Assembly: GCA_006227785.1 (NCBI GenBank)
Contig: SBFU01000116.1
Location: forward strand, 1-5,972
DNA length: 5,972 bases
Direction of reading: 5' to 3'
DNA from: Burkholderiales bacterium
GTDB taxonomy: Bacteria > Pseudomonadota > Gammaproteobacteria > Burkholderiales > Burkholderiaceae_C
Part shown: in pieces, positions 1-5,972 of the stretch
How positions within the stretch are numbered: the stretch's first letter is position 1
Layout of the letters: every line of letters begins with the position of its first letter
Translations under genes and position numbers: made by a program
The notes under the pieces: model-generated
What the model saw: the letters and a program-made list of their open reading frames with translations, nothing else
The model's database searches: none
Told to the model about the DNA's origin: nothing

Positions 1-1
1 C

Positions 2-439
2 GTCAACCTCAAGGGCTCGTTCCTGATGGGTCAGGCAGTGGCACGCGCCCTGGTCGACGCCGGCGGTGGCAGCATCGTCAACATGAGCTCGGTCAACGGC
101 GTGATGGCCATTCCCAACATCGCCAGCTACAACGCCAGCAAGGGTGGCATCAACCAGCTCACGCGTGCCATGGCGCTGGCCCTGGCCGACAAGGGCATCC
201 GTGTCAATGCCGTGGCGCCAGGCACCATCGCCACCGAGCTGGCCGCGCAGGCTGTGCTGACCAGCGAAGAGGCGCGCCAGAAGATCCTCAGCCGCACTCC
301 TCTGCGGCGTCTCGGAGAGCCCGAGGAGATTGCCGACGTCGTGGCCTGGCTGGCCAGCGATGCGGCCAGCTACGTCACCGGCGAAATCGTCACCGTCGAT
401 GGCGGCCGCATGGCGCTGAACTACACGGTACCGGTCTGA
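2..439 (+). CDS. Short-chain dehydrogenase/reductase (SDR), 3' part
   Basis: The reading frame is open from the window edge to a TGA at 437-439, giving 145 visible residues; the start and the N-terminal cofactor-binding glycine motif lie outside. What remains is the C-terminal half of a classical SDR. It shows the catalytic Asn in VNLKG (visible residue 2), the Ser pair in NMSS with the likely catalytic Ser at 30, the YNASK active site with Tyr 43 and Lys 47, the RVNAVAPG segment, and the typical ending GEPEEIADVVAWLASD followed by YVTGEIVTVDGG. These enzymes use NAD(P)(H) to oxidise or reduce alcohol/carbonyl groups in the cytoplasm. The sequence resembles 3-oxoacyl-ACP reductase or glucose dehydrogenase-like members, but the substrate cannot be told from this half. 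The gene converges on the MarR gene, with 32 nt between their stops. Family assignment is near certain; substrate is unknown. Confidence 0.95.
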   Translation, partial: VNLKGSFLMGQAVARALVDAGGGSIVNMSSVNGVMAIPNIASYNASKGGINQLTRAMALALADKGIRVNAVAPGTIATELAAQAVLTSEEARQKILSRTPLRRLGEPEEIADVVAWLASDAASYVTGEIVTVDGGRMALNYTVPV

Positions 440-444
440 CTGTC

Positions 445-465
445 GACGCCCCACCTGTGGGCGTC
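445..465. terminator. Stem-loop between convergent genes, possible bidirectional terminator
   Basis: GACGCCC (445-451) pairs perfectly with GGGCGTC (459-465) around a 7-nt loop, in the 32-nt gap between the SDR and MarR stop codons. The position suits a shared terminator for both genes. Neither strand has a run of Ts after the stem, so it is not a textbook intrinsic terminator and may only stabilise 3' ends. Confidence 0.4.
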
Positions 466-471
466 AGGTGC

Positions 472-924
472 TCAGACCCCGTCCAGACGGGACATCGATT
501 CGTCGATCAGCGCATGCAGCGCCACCACCCGCTGGACACCCAGACGCTCATTGAGCGCCTCCTGGGCGCTGCGCCATCGGCGCTGTGCCTCGGTGCGCTT
601 GGCCACCCCTTCGGTCGTGGCCTGGATCAGCCAGCTGCGCGCATCCGGACCGGGCGCCTGTTCAACCCAGCCCGCATCCATCAGCGGTCGCAGGTTTCTC
701 GACAGGGTGGACGCGCTCATGTGCATGTGACGGGCGAGCTCGACTGCCCTGACAGGCCCCAGCGCGGTGATGCTGGACAAGAGCGAGTATTGGGTGGTCT
801 TGAGCCCGACACAAGCCATTTCCGCATCGTAATGAGCGCCCACCACACGCAGCAGCTGGCGCAGTTTCAGATTGGTGCAACCCTTGGGTCGGACCAGGCT
901 TGACGCAGGAGTGACAGGTGTCAT
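472..924 (-). CDS. MarR-family transcriptional regulator
   Basis: This 150-residue protein has the usual MarR length and layout. An N-terminal dimerisation helix (about residues 17-45) is followed by the winged helix-turn-helix. LGPVRAVELARHMHMSAST (55-73) leads into the recognition helix around SASTLSRNLRPL (70-81). The wing has the DxR pattern (Asp 94, Arg 96). A C-terminal helical part completes the dimer interface. Cys 16 sits at the start of the first helix, just before LKLRQLLR, and Cys 39 lies in the loop before GLKTTQYSLL; a cysteine near position 16 could allow redox sensing, which is inference. I chose the ATG at 922-924 because the family begins close to it; upstream in-frame codons run antisense through the thioesterase and look nothing like MarR. 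No Shine-Dalgarno sequence precedes this ATG. The gene is divergent from the thioesterase across a 54-nt gap holding a palindrome, so it probably represses itself and that gene. The ligand is unknown. Confidence 0.93.
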   Translation of the reverse strand: MTPVTPASSLVRPKGCTNLKLRQLLRVVGAHYDAEMACVGLKTTQYSLLSSITALGPVRAVELARHMHMSASTLSRNLRPLMDAGWVEQAPGPDARSWLIQATTEGVAKRTEAQRRWRSAQEALNERLGVQRVVALHALIDESMSRLDGV

Positions 925-931
925 GCCGTCA

Positions 932-959
932 ATTGTATCTACAATTAATGCATATACAA
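932..959 (-). promoter_or_regulatory. Probable sigma70 promoter of the MarR gene, apparently leaderless
   Basis: On the minus strand, TACAAT (plus 932-937) matches five of six bases of the -10 consensus. It lies 16 nt downstream of TTGTAT (plus 954-959), a weak -35 that matches the first three bases. The -10 ends 7 nt before the A of the ATG at 924, so transcription would begin at or next to the start codon. This agrees with the lack of a Shine-Dalgarno sequence. The -10 lies inside the palindrome, which would allow direct autorepression. Confidence 0.5.
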
Positions 960-960
960 C
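933..960 (+). promoter_or_regulatory. Possible promoter of the thioesterase gene
   Basis: TTGTAT (933-938) and TACAAC (955-960, four of six -10 bases) are 16 nt apart. They would place the start of transcription about at the Shine-Dalgarno sequence, leaving a very short leader. TATACA (953-958) is another -10 candidate but has only 14 nt to that -35. The exact hexamers are uncertain; a promoter somewhere in the 54-nt gap is required unless the gene is read from elsewhere. Confidence 0.35.
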
Positions 961-978
961 TAATACGGAGAACCTCAA

Positions 979-1536
979 ATGGACCAGGAACTGCAACGCT
1001 GGCTGGATCAGGAGACAGCCGTACTCGAACGGCTCGATGCGGGCCCGGGGCCTGGCGCGGCTTCGCCTGGGCAACTGGCTGGGCTCGATGGCCTGCAGCA
1101 GATGCAAGCCATGCTGGAGGGGCGCCTGCCCTTTGCTTCGATCGCCCAAACCCTGGATTTCCTGATCATCGAAGTGGATCAGGGCCGCGCGGTTTTCCAG
1201 GGCAGACCCGGAAAAGGACACCTGAACCCCATGGGCACGGTGCACGGCGGCTGGTTTGCCACCCTGCTCGACTCTGCGGTGGGCTGCGCCGTTCACACCA
1301 TGATGCCACCCGGGCGCGCCTACACGACGGCCGAACTGAGTGTGAACATCGTCAAGGCCCTGACACCCAAGGTGCAGCGTGTGCGCGCGATCGGACAGGT
1401 GGTGCACTGCGGCCGTCAGCTGGCCACCGCCGAAGGCCGGCTGGTCGGGCCGGACGGCACACTCTATGCGCATGCCACGACCACCTGCCTGGTCTTTGAC
1501 ATGCACCACAAGCCCGCTGGCGGAGCCACGACATAA
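979..1536 (+). CDS. PaaI-type hotdog-fold acyl-CoA thioesterase
   Basis: The protein has 185 residues. About 60 N-terminal residues, helical with a Gly/Pro-rich stretch at 21-30, precede a single hotdog domain (about 58-175). The domain carries the PaaI/4HBT signature HLNPMGTVHGGWFATLLDSA: Asn 83, the His 89-Gly-Gly turn and the acidic Asp 98 at the catalytic end of the long helix. The later strands AYTTAELSVNIVKAL and VRAIGQVVHCGRQLATAEGRL fit the same family. Such enzymes hydrolyse acyl-CoA or aryl-acyl-CoA thioesters in the cytoplasm, usually as tetramers. The start is supported by GGAG at 967-970, 8 nt upstream. The gene is divergent from the MarR regulator and probably under its control, which suggests a response to an aromatic or acyl compound. 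There is no phenylacetate gene cluster here, so the name PaaI itself is not justified and the substrate is unknown. Confidence 0.9.
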   Translation: MDQELQRWLDQETAVLERLDAGPGPGAASPGQLAGLDGLQQMQAMLEGRLPFASIAQTLDFLIIEVDQGRAVFQGRPGKGHLNPMGTVHGGWFATLLDSAVGCAVHTMMPPGRAYTTAELSVNIVKALTPKVQRVRAIGQVVHCGRQLATAEGRLVGPDGTLYAHATTTCLVFDMHHKPAGGATT

Positions 1537-1562
1537 TGCCCTGACAGACACCAGGCATTTTT
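1535..1562 (+). terminator. Possible intrinsic terminator after the thioesterase gene
   Basis: AATGCC (1535-1540) plus TG (1542-1543, after a bulged C) pairs with CA (1552-1553) and GGCATT (1554-1559), around an 8-nt loop. The stem runs into five Ts at 1558-1562. It overlaps the thioesterase stop codon and ends 12 nt before gloA. The stem is short and bulged, so termination may be partial. Confidence 0.45.
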
Positions 1563-1574
1563 CCGGGCAACGAC

Positions 1575-1988
1575 ATGCGATTTCTTCACACCATGCTGCG
1601 CGTGGGCAACCTGCAGCGATCGATCGACTTCTACACCCAGGTGCTGGGCATGCAGCTGCTGCGCACCTCAGAGAACCCCGAATACAAGTATTCGCTGGCC
1701 TTTCTGGGCTTCGCGGGCGGCAACCCCGGGCAGGCCGAGATCGAGCTGACCTACAACTGGGGCGTCGAACAGTACGAGCTGGGCACGGCCTACGGCCATA
1801 TTGCCCTGGGCGTGCCCGATGTCTACGCGGCATGCGAAAAAATCAAGGCTGCCGGCGGCAATGTCACCCGGGAGGCCGGTCCGGTCAAGGGTGGCAAGAC
1901 AGTCATCGCATTCGTCACCGACCCCGACGGCTACAAGATCGAACTGATCCAGCGCGCCGACACCCAGTCCGGCCAGGGCCTGGGCTGA
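1575..1988 (+). CDS. gloA: Glyoxalase I (lactoylglutathione lyase), Ni-dependent type
   Basis: This 137-residue cytoplasmic enzyme converts the hemithioacetal of methylglyoxal and glutathione to S-lactoylglutathione, the first step of methylglyoxal detoxification. The match to E. coli GloA is obvious along the whole length: [69 protein letters not shown] and [13 protein letters not shown]. All four metal ligands are present: His 5, Glu 57 (in IELTY), His 75 (in GHIAL) and Glu 123 (in KIELI); the last three are shifted by one from E. coli because of a one-residue insertion. The length is that of the short Ni/Co-type enzymes. The ATG follows the thioesterase by 38 nt, across a possible terminator. 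No clear Shine-Dalgarno sequence is visible, yet the N-terminus aligns exactly with E. coli, so the start is safe. Co-transcription with the thioesterase is uncertain. Confidence 0.97.
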   Translation: MRFLHTMLRVGNLQRSIDFYTQVLGMQLLRTSENPEYKYSLAFLGFAGGNPGQAEIELTYNWGVEQYELGTAYGHIALGVPDVYAACEKIKAAGGNVTREAGPVKGGKTVIAFVTDPDGYKIELIQRADTQSGQGLG

Positions 1989-2020
1989 ACCTTCCGGGCT
2001 ACCCGCCCGACTTCATTTCT

Positions 2021-2055
2021 CCTGCCGTCTGCCGATACACCCGAAAGGCGGCAGG
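2021..2055. other. Stem-loop in the gap between gloA and the H-NOX gene
   Basis: The 10 bases at 2021-2030 (CCTGCCGTCT) pair with 2046-2055 (AGGCGGCAGG) through nine Watson-Crick pairs and one G-U pair, around a 15-nt loop. It lies 33 nt after the gloA stop and 54 nt before the H-NOX start. There is no T-run on either side, so it is a weak terminator candidate for gloA; it could instead be a leader structure of the H-NOX operon or a protein-binding site. The rest of the 121-nt gap shows no convincing promoter, and no FNR-like (TTGAT-N4-ATCAA) box. Confidence 0.4.
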
Positions 2056-2109
2056 TACCGGTGTGCGAAGCCTTCGTGCGCAACCTGACGACAACGTGAG
2101 GAGCGTGGC

Positions 2110-2641
2110 ATGAAGGGTGTCGTTTTCACCGAGTTTCTGGGCATGGTCGAACAGACGTTCTCGGCCGACATGGTCGACGACATCATTGATGATGCCCAAC
2201 TGCCCTCGGGTGGTGCCTACACGTCGGTCGGCACCTACTCACATGATGAAATGGTGGCCATAGTGGTGGCCTTGTCGCAGCGCAGCGGCCTGCCGGTGCC
2301 CGACCTGGTTCGTGCCTTCGGAAAACACCTGTTCGGCCGTTTTGTGCATGCCTATCCGGCGTTCTTCGACGGTGTGAACGACACCTTCCAGTTCCTGGCT
2401 GGCATCGAGGACATCATCCACGCCGAGGTCCTCAAGCTGTATCCCGACGCGGAACTGCCCCGCTTCGACGTCGAACACCACGACGAGCGCAGCCTGACCC
2501 TGCTCTACCACTCACCCCGCCATTTCGAAGATCTGGCGGAGGGACTCATCCTGGGCAGCATCGACCATTTCGGGCAACCGATCAGGCTGGTGCGCGATGC
2601 CTCGGCCTCCGACCGCGGCCAGCGCTTCCATCTGGAGCGCC

Positions 2642-2649
<8 letters not shown>
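2110..2649 (+). CDS. hnoX: H-NOX heme-nitric oxide sensor protein
   Basis: This 179-residue soluble stand-alone H-NOX (HNOB) domain is full length for the family. It begins with the typical MKG. The proximal heme ligand is His 104 in [18 protein letters not shown], which also carries the conserved Pro 117 that bends the heme. The heme-propionate motif YxSxR is present as Tyr 133, Ser 135 and Arg 137 (YHSPR). The position of the distal tyrosine that stabilises O2 in anaerobe H-NOX proteins (five residues after the Arg) is Leu 142, which points to selective NO binding. The protein contains no cysteine, so it lacks the C-terminal zinc/cysteine site known from Vibrio and Shewanella relatives. A strong GAGGAG (2098-2103) sits 6 nt before the ATG. 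The downstream hybrid kinase overlaps it by 8 nt, so it probably reports NO to that kinase, as in other H-NOX/kinase pairs. Family is certain; ligand choice and partner are inferred. Confidence 0.96.
2634..2637 (+). promoter_or_regulatory. Ribosome binding site that sets the kinase start
   Basis: GGAG lies 4 nt before the ATG at 2642, inside the last codons of the H-NOX gene. The spacing is short but usable. No comparable purine-rich site precedes the in-frame ATG at 2597, which would add 15 residues encoded within the H-NOX gene. Confidence 0.6.
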
Positions 2650-4021
<1,372 letters not shown>

Positions 4022-4092
4022 CCGTTCAGCCCGGCGGGCGGTATCCGCCAGCGAATCGAATCCCTTTCTCAGGGACGGCAGGAAATGCCTGT
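4022..4092. other. Gap between convergent kinase and OmpA-domain genes
   Basis: These 71 nt separate two stop codons. Small hairpins are possible: GGCGG (4037-4041) with CCGCC (4045-4049) around a 3-nt loop, and TCCC (4061-4064) with GGGA (4072-4075). None is followed by a T-run on either strand, so I see no convincing intrinsic terminator. Confidence 0.4.
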
Positions 4093-4635
4093 TCAGTCGG
4101 CGATCACCACTTCCACACGACGGGCTTCAGCCGGGTTGCCCGTGCCGGTCGTCTCTGCCGGCTTGCTCAGCTCCAGGCTGGTTTCGGCCACGCCGGCACC
4201 CATGAGGGCATCCCGCACGGCGAAGGCACGCTGCTTGGCCAGCTCGGCGTTGAATGCGGGGTCACCGGAGGCATCGTGAAAGCCCGAGATGACCAGGCGC
4301 TTGCCACTCTTGGCGGCTGCGATCGCATCGTCCAGCGCCACCAGGGCACCCGCCGCCAGATCGGCCTTGCCCACGGCGAAGTAGAACTTGACCACACCGT
4401 TTTCGACCACCACGCTGGCGTCAGTGGCGGCGCCTGCGTCGCTGCCCGTGGCCGAGGCGCTGCCCGCCGCCGCATCGGCAGACGCCGTGACCATGGCGCC
4501 CGAGCCCGCACCAGCCGAACCGGAACGCGACTTGTGGATGCCAAAGCCCAGCACCGTGCCCACGACGAGCGTGAGAATGGCGATCAGCACCACCGCCACC
4601 ACGCGGTATTCTTGTTCGTTATCCTGGGAAGACAT
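4093..4635 (-). CDS. Membrane-anchored OmpA-domain protein
   Basis: The protein has 180 residues. A short acidic N-terminus (1-11) is followed by one hydrophobic segment (about 12-33, RVVAVVLIAILTLVVGTVLG) without a signal-peptidase or lipobox site. A low-complexity Ser/Ala/Gly linker (about 38-75) comes next, and then an OmpA-C-like domain (about 76-180). The domain shows the core motif ISGFHDASGDPAFNAELAKQ followed by RAFAVRDAL, and ends in ARRVEVVIAD. The two residues that hold peptidoglycan in E. coli OmpA (Asp 271, Arg 286) align with Asp 121 and Arg 136 at the same spacing of 15. So it probably tethers the inner membrane to peptidoglycan from the periplasmic side. The usual GHTD motif reads GFHD. 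GGAG lies 8 nt upstream of the ATG at 4633-4635. It has no flagellar or Tol-Pal neighbours, so its precise role is unknown. Domain assignment is good; function is inferred. Confidence 0.88.
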   Translation of the reverse strand: MSSQDNEQEYRVVAVVLIAILTLVVGTVLGFGIHKSRSGSAGAGSGAMVTASADAAAGSASATGSDAGAATDASVVVENGVVKFYFAVGKADLAAGALVALDDAIAAAKSGKRLVISGFHDASGDPAFNAELAKQRAFAVRDALMGAGVAETSLELSKPAETTGTGNPAEARRVEVVIAD

Positions 4636-4750
4636 GGTTCAGGCTCCGTGAGAGTTGAATAATGATCGGGACAAAAGGATCGATGGAAACCGGCCTGGCA
4701 GCAAAAGAAACGAAGTCAAAAGTGCTGCAAGGGAAAACCCCAGATTGTAA
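4636..4750. other. Divergent intergenic region between OmpA-domain and ChaC-like genes
   Basis: This 115-nt gap must hold the start signals of both divergent genes. I see no hexamer pair close to consensus; CATTAT on the minus strand (near 4661) is a possible -10 for the OmpA-domain gene. A purine-rich stretch (4698-4740) contains GCAGCA (4698-4703) and its exact complement TGCTGC (4723-4728), 19 nt apart. These could be an inverted protein-binding site or chance. Confidence 0.4.
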
Positions 4751-5383
4751 ATGCCTGCCGCTGACCGCTTGATGACCCGCTGGCACCCCGATCCGTCCCG
4801 CCGGGACGGCGCGCGCATGATGGAACAAACTCTGGCCCAGTGGCGCGCCCAGGGCACCCGACCCGATCTCTGGGTCTTTGCCTATGCGTCGCTGGTCTGG
4901 CGCCCCGAGTTCAATGCCGCCGAGCACCGCATTGCCCGGGTGCATGGCTACAGCCGCAAGCTGCACATGTGGAGCCGCGTCAACCGCGGCACCCCAGAAC
5001 GCCCCGGGCTGGTGTTCGCACTGACCGCCGGCGGCAGTTGCCAGGGCCTGGCATTGCGCGTGCCGCACGGCGAAGTCGAGGCCCTGATGCCGGTGTTGTG
5101 GGCACGGGAAATGCCCAATCCGGTCTATGACCCCAGGTGGCTGCTGTGCCACACCGAACAGGGGCCCGTGCGCGCCCTGGCCTTCACCCTGTCGCGCCGC
5201 AGCCCGAACTACACCGGACACCTGAGCGAAGCCCGGTACCGGGACATCTTTGCCCACTCAAGGGGGCGTTACGGCAGCACGCTGGACTATGCCCGCCAGA
5301 CCTTGCACGGACTGCGGGCCCACGGCATTGAAGACCATGATTTGGCCCACCTGCTGCAACTGGCCGAGGATCTCCCCGGTTGA
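4751..5383 (+). CDS. chaC: ChaC-like gamma-glutamylcyclotransferase
   Basis: ChaC enzymes cleave glutathione to 5-oxoproline and Cys-Gly in the cytoplasm. This 210-residue protein shows the family markers in order: WVFAYASLVWRPEF (41-54) at the gamma-glutamyl-binding loop, the RVHGYSRKLHMWS segment (63-75), PERPGLVFAL (82-91), GLALRV (99-104), the LWAREM motif with the likely catalytic Glu 120, and YDPRWL (126-131). NYTGHLS (153-159) and a C-terminal helical part ending HLLQLAEDLPG follow. The length is near that of bacterial ChaC. One oddity is that the binding loop reads YASL where ChaC proteins usually have YGSL. The start is not settled: the ATG at 4751 has no good Shine-Dalgarno sequence (GGGA is 16 nt away), and the ATGs at 4772 and 4817 would also keep the whole domain. 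The gene is divergent from the OmpA-domain gene and is followed, 63 nt on, by pdxH in the same direction. Confidence 0.88.
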   Translation: MPAADRLMTRWHPDPSRRDGARMMEQTLAQWRAQGTRPDLWVFAYASLVWRPEFNAAEHRIARVHGYSRKLHMWSRVNRGTPERPGLVFALTAGGSCQGLALRVPHGEVEALMPVLWAREMPNPVYDPRWLLCHTEQGPVRALAFTLSRRSPNYTGHLSEARYRDIFAHSRGRYGSTLDYARQTLHGLRAHGIEDHDLAHLLQLAEDLPG

Positions 5384-5434
5384 TGAGATCACGAGGCCTT
5401 GACCCGTCGCAACACGTGGCCAGCCGCGCGTGCC

Positions 5435-5440
5435 TATACT
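5435..5440 (+). promoter_or_regulatory. Probable -10 element of pdxH, apparently leaderless
   Basis: TATACT matches five of six bases of the -10 consensus and ends 6 nt before the pdxH ATG, so transcription would start at or beside the start codon. The bases before the ATG (GCCGCC) contain no Shine-Dalgarno sequence. No -35 is seen at the usual 16-18 nt; TTGACC at 5399-5404 is a good hexamer but 30 nt away. The downstream arrangement resembles the MarR promoter in this window. Confidence 0.5.
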
Positions 5441-5446
5441 GCCGCC

Positions 5447-5972
5447 ATGACCCGAAACACCGATATCGCCGACCTGCGCAAGAGCTACGAAAAGGCCGAA
5501 TTGAGCGAGTCCGCATCGCACGCCGATCCGCTGCGGCAGTTTGACCAGTGGCTCAAGGAAGCCATCAGCTCGGAAGTGCCCGAACCCAACGCCATGACAC
5601 TGGCCACGGTGGGCGCCGACCTGCGCCCCACCACCCGTGTGGTGCTCATCAAGGGTTACGACGAACGCGGCATCGTCTGGTACACCAACTACCAGAGCCA
5701 GAAAGGCCGACAGCTGGCCGGCAACCCGTATGCGGCGCTGCAATTCCACTGGGTGGAGCTTGAGCGGGTGGTGCGCATTGAGGGCATCGTGGAGAAGGTC
5801 AGCGACGAGGAAAGCGACGCCTACTTTCACAGCCGCCCCCTGGACAGCCGCATCGGCGCCTGGGCCAGCCCGCAAAGCGAAGTCATTGAAAGCCGGACCG
5901 TGCTGGTGACCAACGCCGCGAAGTACGGCGCCCAGTTCATGCTCAAGCCGCCGCGCCCGCCGCATTGGGGCG
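5447..5972 (+). CDS. pdxH: Pyridoxamine/pyridoxine 5'-phosphate oxidase, 5' part
   Basis: The reading frame is open from the ATG at 5447 to the window end, giving 175 residues; the family is about 210-220 long, so the last 35-45 residues are missing. The enzyme is a cytoplasmic FMN-dependent homodimer that oxidises pyridoxamine or pyridoxine 5'-phosphate to pyridoxal 5'-phosphate, the last step of vitamin B6 cofactor synthesis and salvage. Visible hallmarks are [11 protein letters not shown] (9-19), [13 protein letters not shown] (27-39), [10 protein letters not shown] (48-57), [19 protein letters not shown] (64-82), the SQKGRQL FMN-phosphate region (84-90), AALQFHW (96-102) and [10 protein letters not shown] (110-119). 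[20 protein letters not shown] (126-145) and the start of the C-terminal RPPHWG motif follow. The E. coli PLP-contact residues Lys 72, Tyr 129, Arg 133 and Ser 137 correspond to Lys 69, Tyr 126, Arg 130 and Ser 134, a constant shift of three. The C-terminal Arg/His pair lies outside the window. Confidence 0.97.
   Translation, partial: MTRNTDIADLRKSYEKAELSESASHADPLRQFDQWLKEAISSEVPEPNAMTLATVGADLRPTTRVVLIKGYDERGIVWYTNYQSQKGRQLAGNPYAALQFHWVELERVVRIEGIVEKVSDEESDAYFHSRPLDSRIGAWASPQSEVIESRTVLVTNAAKYGAQFMLKPPRPPHWG

Larger units (their letters stand above)
931..964. promoter_or_regulatory. Candidate MarR operator: inverted repeat plus a second partial copy
   Basis: AATTGTA (931-937) and TACAATT (940-946) form a perfect 7-bp inverted repeat with a 2-bp centre. 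A second site is suggested because the 12 bases at 938-949 recur at 953-964 with 10 of 12 identical (TACAATTAAT against TACAACTAAT at the core). TTGTAT (933-938) also has its exact complement ATACAA at 954-959. The element is an AT-rich island in GC-rich DNA and sits exactly in the divergent gap, overlapping promoter elements for both genes. MarR dimers typically bind such short palindromes; binding here is inferred. Confidence 0.65.

Noticed and set aside
925..1833. Upstream extension of the MarR reading frame on the minus strand, giving a 453-residue frame
   Set aside because: It runs antisense through the thioesterase gene and into gloA, is rich in Arg/Pro/His/Gly as expected of a GC-rich shadow frame, and MarR proteins begin near the ATG at 924.
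1989..2109. Search for an FNR/DNR-type box or sigma54 site that would tie the H-NOX operon to NO or low oxygen
   Set aside because: No TTGAT-N4-ATCAA-like pair or GG/GC sigma54 pattern could be seen in the gap.
2597..2641. Earlier in-frame ATG for the kinase
   Set aside because: It would add 15 residues encoded within the H-NOX gene, without a ribosome site; the ATG at 2642 has GGAG upstream and the usual short overlap.
4619..5257. 212-residue open frame on the minus strand opposite the ChaC-like gene
   Set aside because: It overlaps the clear ChaC-like coding region and the start of the OmpA-domain gene, and has no domain signature.
5399..5440. TTGACC as the -35 partner of TATACT before pdxH
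   Set aside because: The hexamers are 30 nt apart, far beyond the 16-18 nt spacing of a sigma70 promoter.
5258..5965. 235-residue open frame on the minus strand opposite pdxH
   Set aside because: pdxH on the plus strand has full family motifs; the antisense translation is a low-complexity shadow without recognisable domains or a start context.

Overview
The window comes from a GC-rich genome with strong G/C preference at third codon positions. Several protein types (the MarR repressor, a ChaC-like cyclotransferase and pdxH) have the flavour of a betaproteobacterium of order Burkholderiales, possibly Comamonadaceae. That placement rests on recall of family sequence style, not on a search. I see no RNA gene, insertion sequence, CRISPR array or prophage gene; this looks like ordinary chromosomal sequence with one accessory signalling module.

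Left part (1-1988): the 3' end of a short-chain dehydrogenase/reductase gene converges on a MarR-family regulator gene on the minus strand. The regulator is divergent from a PaaI-type hotdog thioesterase. The short AT-rich gap between them (925-978) carries a perfect inverted repeat and a partial second copy, a good candidate operator for autoregulation and thioesterase control. A possible intrinsic terminator follows the thioesterase. Next is gloA, a Ni-type glyoxalase I very close to the E. coli protein, with all metal ligands present.

Centre (1989-4021): the most interesting unit is a two-gene operon. The first gene encodes a stand-alone H-NOX (heme-nitric oxide/oxygen binding) protein. 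The second, overlapping it by 8 nt, encodes a soluble hybrid histidine kinase (coiled coil, HisKA, HATPase, receiver) with no sensor domain of its own. The H-NOX protein is therefore inferred to be the detachable NO sensor of the kinase. The H-NOX has no cysteine, so it cannot carry the zinc/cysteine site described in several relatives, and the position of the distal tyrosine of O2-binding family members is a leucine. No HPt protein or output regulator is encoded in the window, so the phosphorelay target lies elsewhere.

Right part (4022-5972): a membrane-anchored OmpA-domain protein on the minus strand converges on the kinase gene. It is divergent from a ChaC-like gamma-glutamylcyclotransferase gene (probable glutathione degradation). 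Last is the 5' part of pdxH (pyridoxamine 5'-phosphate oxidase), cut by the window end. The pdxH and marR starts each lie 6-7 nt downstream of a good -10 hexamer and lack a Shine-Dalgarno sequence, suggesting leaderless transcripts.

Apart from the H-NOX/kinase pair, the genes look like independent housekeeping or metabolic units rather than one pathway. gloA and the ChaC-like enzyme both act on glutathione chemistry but are not co-transcribed.
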